A DNA stretch of 64,000 nt from JARRQJ01 sp963810615. Its GTDB lineage: Bacteria; Pseudomonadota; Gammaproteobacteria; DRLM01. The stretch covers positions 682,001 through 746,000 of the forward strand of contig CAWEOA010000002.1 in assembly GCA_963810615.1 (NCBI GenBank), written 5' to 3'. The notes under the pieces were generated by a model. The model had not been told where the DNA came from, did not search any database, and saw nothing but the letters and a program-made list of their open reading frames with translations. This document shows positions 55,529 through 62,761 of the stretch, in pieces (the first letter of the stretch is position 1; each line of letters starts with the position of its first letter). The position numbers and the translations under genes were made by a program.

Positions 55529-55725
55529 CCCTGAGTCTTGCCGCTAAGCTCAGCGCTGCGCATACGAATCCTTTGCGCCGAAATCGCCGCAGCACCGTGA
55601 CTTACGAGCTTGGCTTGTCTTATTTTGGTGCGGGCTGGCGGATAGGCTTACGCAGCAGGAAATCATCTTGTTTATGTTTAAGCTGGGTCCCTTATGCTTG
55701 GCTATGGCGCATGGGAATGGTCTGA

Positions 55726-55742
55726 CGCACCTCCATGGTGCG
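55726..55742. promoter_or_regulatory. NtrC-type binding dyad
   Basis: CGCACCTCCATGGTGCG is a perfect inverted repeat GCACC-N5-GGTGC, close to the NtrC consensus TGCACC-N5-GGTGCA. It lies about 200 bases upstream of the sigma-54 promoter, an acceptable enhancer distance. A half site GGTGCG is at about 55627. Confidence 0.7.
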
Positions 55743-55814
55743 CAAACCCGGCCACGCGCCACCACCCCCTTGCGTTAAACTAGGCCACTACAATCGGAAC
55801 ATCTGGCTATATCC

Positions 55815-57038
55815 ATGATTAACACCACCATCCTTGCCAACGGTGTGCACGTTGTCAGCAAGCGACTGCCGGGCCATCACAGCGTCGCCCTAGGGCTATG
55901 GCTGCTCAACGGCGTACGCCATGAGGCCATGACGCAAACCGGCTATGCCCATTTTCTCGAACACCTGTTCTTCAAGGGCACCGACCGGCTGGACGGCGCC
56001 AGCCTGGCGTTACGCCTGGAGGCCATGGGCGGGCAGGTCAATGCCCATACCGGCCGGGAACTGACGGCGCTGCACGGCCTGGTGCCGAAAGGAGACATAC
56101 CGGAATTGCTCCAGATCCTCAGCGAAATGCTGTGCCAGCCGCGCTTCGACGAGCACGACGTCGCGCTGGAACGCCAGGTGATCCTGCAGGAAATGGCGAT
56201 GGTGGAGGACAATCCGGAGGAGGCCCTGGAGGACCGGGCCATGAGCCTGGCCTGGCCGGAGCATCCCTTAGGCCAACCCATCCTCGGCCGTCCCGAGGTC
56301 ATCGAGCGCGCCGCGGCCGCGGCCCTGCGCGACTATATGCGCCAACACATCAGCGGCGGTCGGGTGTGGGTGGTGGCCGCCGGCGACGTGGAGCATGACG
56401 CCTTGGTCGCGGCGTGCGGGGAACTGGCGGCGCTGCCCGCCGGTGAGGTTGCGGCGCAAACCGCGCCGCCATTCATCCCCGGCGTGCATCCGGTTACGCT
56501 GGACAGCGAGCAAAGTCAGTTGCTGTGGATCATGCCCATCCCGCCCGCAGGCGCCGACAACCACTATGCCCACCTGGTGGCCAATCATGTGCTGGGCGGC
56601 GGGGTATCGTCGCGACTCTTTCAGGAACTGCGGGAACGGCGCGGCCTGGTCTACGGTATTCATTCCCGGCTGGAGTATTACAGCGATGGCGGCACGTGGT
56701 CGATTCACACCGCCTGCGATCCGGATCATATCGACGCCTGCCGCGACATCGTGGGCCGCAGCGTTGAACAGTTGCTACAGGAGGGCTTGGAGCCGCGGGA
56801 ACTGGAAATCGCCCGCCGTCACCTCAGCGCGGGCTTGATCATCGACGAAGATCATCCGGACAGCATCATGGAGCGCCTGGCGCGGGAGGCCATCTATCTG
56901 CAGCGCCACCCCGATTTCTCGGAACGCATGGACCGCTTGAACCTGGTCACTTCAGAGACATCCTGCGCGGTGCTGGCCACTGCCTGGAAACGGCGTCTAC
57001 ATGCCTACACCGTCGCCGGAAACCAGGAGCGGGAATGA
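55815..57038 (+). CDS. M16 family zinc peptidase
   Basis: A 407-residue pitrilysin-type peptidase. The inverted zinc motif HFLEH is at residues 46-50, with the third ligand expected in the later ERQVILQEMAMVEDNPEEALEDRA; the C-terminal half has GGGVSSRLFQELRERRGLVYGIHS. There is no signal peptide, so it looks cytoplasmic and resembles the YmxG/PqqF-like processing peptidases. It is divergent from the guanidine operon and not obviously part of it. Confidence 0.9.
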   Translation: MINTTILANGVHVVSKRLPGHHSVALGLWLLNGVRHEAMTQTGYAHFLEHLFFKGTDRLDGASLALRLEAMGGQVNAHTGRELTALHGLVPKGDIPELLQILSEMLCQPRFDEHDVALERQVILQEMAMVEDNPEEALEDRAMSLAWPEHPLGQPILGRPEVIERAAAAALRDYMRQHISGGRVWVVAAGDVEHDALVAACGELAALPAGEVAAQTAPPFIPGVHPVTLDSEQSQLLWIMPIPPAGADNHYAHLVANHVLGGGVSSRLFQELRERRGLVYGIHSRLEYYSDGGTWSIHTACDPDHIDACRDIVGRSVEQLLQEGLEPRELEIARRHLSAGLIIDEDHPDSIMERLAREAIYLQRHPDFSERMDRLNLVTSETSCAVLATAWKRRLHAYTVAGNQERE

Positions 57039-57070
57039 CGAATTAATCAGAGGCTCATTAAGGACAACGG

Positions 57071-57949
57071 CTAATCGAAGTTCAGCTCCATTCCGACCCC
57101 GCCCAAGAAGTACGCCCGCCCGTCCTGATTTCTATCGTGGGTGTTAACGCCCGCCTGGAAATAGATGCGTGGTTTGGCCAGCAAACCCAAGGCATGTTTG
57201 GTCGCCGGCGGTTCGAAATACAGACTCAAACCGACCCGGGTACGGGTCAGGTCGGCGCCCGAGGCATGGACGACTTCGAAGCTGGGACCGATCAACAGGC
57301 GCCCTTTCTTGCCGGGCCGCGCCAAGTCGTACAACACCGACAAATCGTCGGCATACAGCCGGTCATGGCGCCGTAACAAGGTATCGTATTCCTGATCCCA
57401 GAAATAAGGTCCGTCGCGCTTGAAGTCGTAAAGCGCGTATGTGCTCTGATTAACCAAAACATAATGACCCAGCGTACCCTGCAAGGTCGGCTGGAGCATG
57501 AAGCGATCGGCCTGAGCGGAGACTTCCTGCCCACGGCGATCCCGGTAATCTCCCGAACCGAACGGCGCGTTTGTGTCTGTGTAGATCAACAGCGAACCGT
57601 CAGTCCCGAAGAATGCGTAGCGGTCGATTTGTGCCCGCAATTGCAATATTGCGACAGGCATCCACTCCACATAAGCGCTCATGCGGCCGTAGGCGGGATT
57701 GATATCCAAGGCCCCGCCGCCTTGCACATAAAGGCCGTCCCACAAGCGGGAGGGATCACGGCGATAGACGTAGCGGTACCATACCTCGCCGGACAGATCG
57801 ACGCCGGCAGGTGGGGACTGCCCTTCAAGGTCGATCTCCGCACCGTATTGTCCACCCAGTGGGGAGGGCGGATCTTCTTGGCCGCTGGCGATGCGCATGA
57901 CCGTAAGCAAGACCAAGCCCAGCACTATATTTTTTGGCACTAACGCCAT
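57071..57949 (-). CDS. Exported, probably outer-membrane beta-barrel protein
   Basis: A 292-residue protein with a signal peptide (to about residue 23, RIASG) and many alternating amphipathic strands rich in Tyr, Gly and Asp (VWYRYVYRRDPS; IYFQAGVNTHDRNQDGRAYFLGG), ending ELNFD as expected of barrels. I do not recognise the family. It lies 164 bases beyond the ACP gene on the same strand, so it could be the last gene of that operon or independent. Confidence 0.65.
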   Translation of the reverse strand: MALVPKNIVLGLVLLTVMRIASGQEDPPSPLGGQYGAEIDLEGQSPPAGVDLSGEVWYRYVYRRDPSRLWDGLYVQGGGALDINPAYGRMSAYVEWMPVAILQLRAQIDRYAFFGTDGSLLIYTDTNAPFGSGDYRDRRGQEVSAQADRFMLQPTLQGTLGHYVLVNQSTYALYDFKRDGPYFWDQEYDTLLRRHDRLYADDLSVLYDLARPGKKGRLLIGPSFEVVHASGADLTRTRVGLSLYFEPPATKHALGLLAKPRIYFQAGVNTHDRNQDGRAYFLGGVGMELNFD

Positions 57950-58113
57950 AGAACGCCTACCGCGGTTTCAGCGCCGAAGCGGTCGTGCTTCGCCTGAATT
58001 CACCGCCCCATGAGGATCAGACACACCGACTCCCTTATGGGACGCAATGCCTGTGAGTGCGTCCACCACCAAACCGCCCGGGCAGTGTACCGGTATGACG
58101 TTGTTCCCGAGCT

Positions 58114-58362
58114 CTAAGCCGCCACCCGATGTTTGGCGATGTAGCTGGCGATGTCACCGATACAGGTGATATCAGCGGCCTTTTCCATATCAAAGGAAAT
58201 GCCGAAGGCATCCTCGGCCTCGAACAACAGCTGGGCAACATCCATGGAATCCAGACCGAGATCGTTAAAGCTGGTCGTCCCTTTGATCTCGACCGGGGTT
58301 TCCTGATGCACCGATTCTTTTATAAAGGCAATCACCTTTGATTCAATATCCGGCTTATCCAT
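58114..58362 (-). CDS. Acyl carrier protein
   Basis: An 82-residue dedicated ACP. The phosphopantetheine site is LGLDSMDV (Ser39), with an acidic helix II and a normal three-to-four-helix length. It is 22 bases after the ketoacyl synthase gene and away from fab genes, so it is a specialised carrier and not the housekeeping AcpP. Confidence 0.93.
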   Translation of the reverse strand: MDKPDIESKVIAFIKESVHQETPVEIKGTTSFNDLGLDSMDVAQLLFEAEDAFGISFDMEKAADITCIGDIASYIAKHRVAA

Positions 58363-58384
58363 CGACTCTACCTTCTCACGTTGA

Positions 58385-59602
58385 TCATATATTGGAAAAA
58401 ATAAGGCTTACGTTATTGCCGCCGAATCCGAAGGCATTACATAAACCCACCTGCACCGCTCGCTCGCGAGCCTTGTTGGGCGTGTAATCCAGGTCACATT
58501 CCGGGTCCGCCTCTTCAAAATTAATCGTGGGGTGAATGACTCCGCTGCGCAGGCTCATTATGGTGGCGATACTGCCTATGGCCGCCGCCGCGCCGATAGT
58601 GTGGCCGAACAGCGATTTGGTGGCGCTGACAGCGATATCCCGCGAGCGGTCCCCGAAGAACGCCTTGATGGCCCGTGTCTCGATGATGTCACCCACCGGG
58701 GTGGAGGTCGCATGCGCATTGATATAGTCGATGGCCCCGCGATCCACGCCGGCATCGGCGATGGCGGCGCCCATCGCCGCGACCTGACCGTCGTGTTCGG
58801 GGGCGACGATGTGTGCCGCATCGCATGAACTACCGTAACCGGCGAGTACCGCATGCATAGTGGCGCCGCGGCGCAAGGCATCATCTTCCCGTTCCAGCAC
58901 CAGGATGCCGGCGCCTTCCGCCATGACGAAACCGTCACGTCCTTTGGAAAAGGGTCGCGATGCCCTCTCCGGTTGATCTTCGTAAGCGATAGACAAGGCG
59001 CGCAAGGCGTTAAACCCCGCCATGGTCAGCGGTAGCACGCACGCCTCCGCGCCGCCGGCAATCACCGCATCGGCTTGATGACCGCGCAGCAATTGCAGCG
59101 CGTTGCCGATGGCGTGCCCTGCGGATGAACAGGCGGTACTGAAGGTCAGATTCGGACCTTTGCACTGATGGGTGATGGCGATCCAGGCGCTGGCGGCGTT
59201 GGCCATGGTCTTGGGGACGGTAAAGGGTGGCGTGGTCTGATTGTGAAAGTAACGGGCGGCGGATGCCTCATAGGTGGCATAACCACCCATACCGGTGCCG
59301 AGACTCACCGCCAGACGCGACGGATCATAGGCGGTAAGACCACCGGCGTCTGCGACGGCCAAGGCCGCCGCGGATAAGGCCAATTGCGAAAAGCGATCGG
59401 TCTGCTCGATGGTCTTCACCGGCAGATAGGCGGCAGGATCGAAGTCAGGGATTTCTCCCGCAATTTTCGAGCGCTGACCCGAGGCATCGAAACTCTTGAT
59501 ATGCCGAACCCCATTCACGCCATTTACGGCCGCAGTCCAGAACGCATCGATTCCGATACCGATGGGGGAAATGACTCCCATGCCGGTGACAACTATTCGC
59601 AT
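58385..59602 (-). CDS. FabF-like beta-ketoacyl-ACP synthase
   Basis: A 405-residue condensing enzyme with the full Cys-His-His set: Cys158 (STACSSAGHAIG), His297 (NAHATSTPVGD) and His334 (KSLFGHTIGA). It ends with the FGFGGNN motif. It should extend an acyl chain by two carbons on the neighbouring ACP. No reductase, dehydratase or acyltransferase for malonyl loading is present. ATG 59602 with GGAGAAG is chosen; upstream in-frame codons have no ribosome site. Confidence 0.93.
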   Translation of the reverse strand: MRIVVTGMGVISPIGIGIDAFWTAAVNGVNGVRHIKSFDASGQRSKIAGEIPDFDPAAYLPVKTIEQTDRFSQLALSAAALAVADAGGLTAYDPSRLAVSLGTGMGGYATYEASAARYFHNQTTPPFTVPKTMANAASAWIAITHQCKGPNLTFSTACSSAGHAIGNALQLLRGHQADAVIAGGAEACVLPLTMAGFNALRALSIAYEDQPERASRPFSKGRDGFVMAEGAGILVLEREDDALRRGATMHAVLAGYGSSCDAAHIVAPEHDGQVAAMGAAIADAGVDRGAIDYINAHATSTPVGDIIETRAIKAFFGDRSRDIAVSATKSLFGHTIGAAAAIGSIATIMSLRSGVIHPTINFEEADPECDLDYTPNKARERAVQVGLCNAFGFGGNNVSLIFSNI

Positions 59603-59690
59603 AACTTCTCCATCCGCGACATTAACCATGTAATACCAAGGACGCATCCATAGATACAGGCGTCTGAACAGAATAGCGATGAAACTGGCG

Positions 59691-60257
59691 TCAGGCGCAT
59701 AGATGGCGACCTTTAATCTTTTCCATGGCCGCAAAATATTCGCCGGCCAGCAATCCGAAACAATGTAAATCTCCATATCCCTGAGTAGATTTTACGTAGT
59801 TATGCAGGCACGCCTCCTCCGTCATCAACTTGCGGAACACGGAAAGCGCATCCTGATTGGACGCATAGACGAAGGCGTAAATCTTATGCAGATTGAGCAT
59901 GCGAAACGCCACGTGACCGATCTTTTCCACCACCACGGCCGCGCCCAGCGAATGCCGCAACTCGCCGGGACCGACGAGGACGATCACCTCTGCGTTACGG
60001 TTGATCCAATTGAGCCACGCAAAATGGATCAAACCGATCGGCCGCCCCATCACCTCGACCATCAGACCCAAGGCGCCGTCACAAAATGGATCACTGGATT
60101 CAAACAAGGCCATGGTTTCCGGTATCTTGGAAAAATCCAGGGTCTCGTCTTCGAGGGCTTGGCGTACTGCGGGGTCGTTTAACCATAGGCGCAGGAGAGG
60201 CCGATCCTCAGGAACAAGGCGACGGACGATTATCTTATCCAAACCGAGTTTAGACAT
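59691..60257 (-). CDS. GNAT-family acyltransferase, copy 2 of the speD operon
   Basis: A 188-residue GNAT-like protein of RimJ/RimL flavour: IVRRLVPEDRPLLRLWLNDP at the start, PIGLIHFAWLNWINRNAEVIVLVGPGELRHSLGAA over the core strands and acyl-carrier loop, and MLNLHKIYAFVYASNQDALSVFRKLMTEEA. The loop before the pantetheine helix lacks the usual QxxGxG/A. It overlaps the preceding GNAT gene by eight bases. Substrate unknown; acyl-ACP is plausible given the neighbours. Confidence 0.82.
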   Translation of the reverse strand: MSKLGLDKIIVRRLVPEDRPLLRLWLNDPAVRQALEDETLDFSKIPETMALFESSDPFCDGALGLMVEVMGRPIGLIHFAWLNWINRNAEVIVLVGPGELRHSLGAAVVVEKIGHVAFRMLNLHKIYAFVYASNQDALSVFRKLMTEEACLHNYVKSTQGYGDLHCFGLLAGEYFAAMEKIKGRHLCA

Positions 60258-60828
60258 GGCGCTCCTCCGCCATCCAGGCGTGAACTATGACATCGTGCAT
60301 CTTGCCATTATGAAAATAGTGCTCGCGAAGGAGACCTTCTTGACGGAAACCGAATGACTCCAGCAGGCGGATCTTTTCCACGCTGCTGTCGAGGACGAAA
60401 CTCTGTACACGGGTCAAGCCGCGTTCCACCATGCAACTGAGGACGTAACGCCAAAATGAATGGGCGGCCTCGGAACCGGGGCTGGGGTAAGCGGAGAAAT
60501 ACACGAAATCCAGATTCGCCAGATCATGCTGATGCAGCATGTAATGCAAGCCGAAATACGCGGTCGGCGACTCAGGCGGGCCCATCATCCACAGCGGTCG
60601 CTTCCCGGCTGAAAAGTATTCGGCAAACTGTGCGGCGCTTTGATACGGAATAGGTTTGAATATATCGATAAACACCGGCTCGGCCCGCACCCGCAAAAAC
60701 TGCCGATAAAAGGCCGCAAGATCACCTTCCTGCAGGGGCACAAAACCCTGACCATCATCCAAGCGGCCGCCGTCACAAGCCCTGATATCATAAGCCGCCG
60801 CCATTCTGTGCATAGTTCTCTTACCCAT
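60250..60828 (-). CDS. GNAT-family acyltransferase, copy 1 of the speD operon
   Basis: A 192-residue protein with a GNAT layout: a helical first part (EGDLAAFYRQFLRVRAE), a core (LHYMLHQHDLANLDFVYFSAYP), a long helix and the C-terminal VEKIRLLESFGFRQEGLLREHYFHNGKMHDVIVHAWM typical of GNATs. It differs clearly from its neighbour, so they are not a recent duplication. It starts one base after the speD stop. Confidence 0.8.
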   Translation of the reverse strand: MGKRTMHRMAAAYDIRACDGGRLDDGQGFVPLQEGDLAAFYRQFLRVRAEPVFIDIFKPIPYQSAAQFAEYFSAGKRPLWMMGPPESPTAYFGLHYMLHQHDLANLDFVYFSAYPSPGSEAAHSFWRYVLSCMVERGLTRVQSFVLDSSVEKIRLLESFGFRQEGLLREHYFHNGKMHDVIVHAWMAEERHV

Positions 60829-60829
60829 A

Positions 60830-61306
60830 TTAAATCAACGATTTCTTGTAGCCATAAATGCCCGCCGCCGCCAATCGTCGCTGTTCGGAATCTTGGCCAT
60901 CGACCGTATGTGCATCAGCGGCCAGGCTCAGCGAGCTGCCGCGAGCAAGCTTGGTGACACCGCGCTTAAGACAACCCAATTGAGTGGCGAGATAGGCGAT
61001 AGCCGCTTCGCTGTCCAAGGCGTCGCCACAGGTGAAGATATCGATCGCCGCATAGCGGTGCTCGGGCCAGGTGTGAATGGCGAAATGGGATTCGGCTATC
61101 ACCACCACCCCGGATATCCCCTTGGGATTGAATTTATGGAAGACGACGTCGACTATGGTGGCGCGAGCGCGGTTGGCCGCCTCGATCATCACATTCTCCA
61201 TCCATTCCAAGTCGTCGAAGTTTTCACAACCGCAGTCATAAAAATCGACGATGAGTTGATTACCCAGGGGCGACGATGTTAAGCGCGCTTCCGCAGGTTG
61301 GTGCAT
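60830..61306 (-). CDS. speD: S-adenosylmethionine decarboxylase proenzyme (class 1B type)
   Basis: A self-cleaving pyruvoyl enzyme. Ser73 in IAESHFAIHTWPE is the cleavage and pyruvoyl residue, His78 and Cys93 (DIFTCGD) follow at exactly the spacing of the Thermotoga enzyme (Ser63, His68, Cys83 as I recall). It makes decarboxylated AdoMet, the aminopropyl donor for spermidine. At 158 residues it has extra ends. Start ATG 61306 has AAGGAG. It leads an operon with GNATs, KS and ACP instead of speE, which is unusual. Confidence 0.92.
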   Translation of the reverse strand: MHQPAEARLTSSPLGNQLIVDFYDCGCENFDDLEWMENVMIEAANRARATIVDVVFHKFNPKGISGVVVIAESHFAIHTWPEHRYAAIDIFTCGDALDSEAAIAYLATQLGCLKRGVTKLARGSSLSLAADAHTVDGQDSEQRRLAAAGIYGYKKSLI

Positions 61307-61366
61307 GCCCCGACTCCTTACTAAATAGATCCAAACAACTGTTCGCCTAAGCGAGGCCATTGGCAG

Positions 61367-61383
61367 TGCAGAAAGCGGGCCAA
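61367..61383 (-). promoter_or_regulatory. Sigma-54 promoter of the speD operon
   Basis: On the minus strand TTGGCCCGCTTTCTGCA fits TGGCACG-N4-TTGCW with two mismatches and the correct ten-base GG to GC spacing. Transcription would begin near 61355, about 50 bases before the speD start. The divergent genes encode a kinase and a sigma-54 activator. Confidence 0.7.
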
Positions 61384-61470
61384 TTTATATCCAGATGTTT
61401 TTTAAAGAATTTTGTTGTTGGTCCGGGAGTCGAACCCCGTTACTGCGCAAAACTCGTATACATTTCTTTA

Positions 61471-61500
61471 CAAGTCTTGCAGGCTAGCGAGCGGGACTTG
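61471..61500. promoter_or_regulatory. Inverted repeat, possible activator site
   Basis: CAAGTC at 61471-61476 and GACTTG at 61495-61500 form a dyad about 100 bases upstream of the speD sigma-54 promoter and before the kinase gene, a fitting place for binding by the adjacent activator. The arms are short. Confidence 0.35.
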
Positions 61501-61578
61501 CGCCGAGGAACGAATTCCAAATACCGGTGTCTTTGTGGGAGCATGTAGCAAGCATCACTGTCGCGACACGGCCTTAAA

Positions 61579-62761
61579 ATGATTCTAAGATTCTTTTTCC
61601 CTCTAACGAAAATCGGCTTTTCCCTCATGGTTTCCCTGATATTCGGGGTCGTTGTCGTACTGGTGGTGAGCACGCTGGACAATATCCAGGAAGGAAAGGA
61701 GATACGCCATAAGATTCATACTCAGATCATACAGACCATACACGCGTATCAGATCAGCCACGGGGATGCGGGACCCGATGAAATCGCGCACTTCATCACA
61801 CGATATACCAAGCAGGTTTTGCCGGAAGAGGTCATTACTGTTCCTCCGGTTTATAACGGCGCACTTAAACTCGATGACAAGCCGCTTTGGACGTCTGTAG
61901 CTACGAGCGACCAGGTCCAGATATACCTAAACCCCGACTACATCGCCTCGGAAGCAACCGGCGCGGACATCGTCGAGATTACCTATGGAGTACTCTCAGC
62001 ACTGTTAATGTTTTTTGCGCTGTGGGTGTACGTTACCAAGAGCGAGCAGGCTAAACTGGAGCGCCTTCTTCATAATGAAGAACGCCGGCGCCTGACCACC
62101 GCCCTGCATGAACAAGAGGCGTACGCATTACTCGGACGCATGACGACTACCTTGTCTCACGAATTACGCACCCCGGTGGCCACACTCAGCAACCTGATGG
62201 AGACCTTCCCGAAACGCATCGGCGATCACCGTTTCGCGGAGCGCTTCATGCAGATCTCGCTTCAGGAACTTGAACGAATGCGGCGACTTATCGACAACCT
62301 CTTAATCTATGGCAAAGACCTCAGCCTCGATAACGCCACCTGGGTCGATTTAAAGCAACTGATCCGCGAGGCCGCGCAACGGCATGACTTGAACGTCACA
62401 ACCGATGACATAAAGTGCAGAGGCGACAAATTCTATTTGGATATATTATTTGCAAACCTGATGCAGAAACAGCGCGGAAGCGGGCGCCGATGCCGCGCGT
62501 ATAACACTGCACAAAGCCGAGGGCGACAAGCGGGCAATGATAGATTATCAAGACAATGGCAGGGGCTTCCTTCCCGACATCGAATTAAAATCACTGATAT
62601 CGCCGTTCGTGACCACGCGCTCCAAGGGAGCGGGATTGGGTCTCGATCTGGTAAACAAAATCGTGAGGGCGCACGGCGGCGAGCTGGAACTGTATCGTCC
62701 CGCCGGCGGTGCGGGCTTCAGAATCTGGCTGCCCGTCGCTGCGCTGAGCAGTAATTCATGA
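61579..62761 (+). pseudogene. Sensor histidine kinase, interrupted by a one-base frameshift
   Basis: The kinase has two membrane helices (about 12-31 and 133-155) around a 100-residue outside domain, then a phosphoacceptor domain with His194 (LSHELRTPVATLSNLM). At ILFANLMQ the frame breaks: the run AAA at 62467-62469 has one A too many. Removing it restores NSAEAGADAARITLHK, DNGRGFLPDI and GAGLGLDLVNKIVRAHGG, ending at TGA 62759-62761. The rest of the gene is intact, so the break is either a sequencing error or a very recent mutation. Its stop overlaps the regulator start by four bases. Confidence 0.88.

Noticed and set aside
62537..62761. A separate small plus-strand gene after the kinase
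   Set aside because: It is the C-terminal half of the kinase in the shifted frame; its motifs complete the ATP-binding domain.
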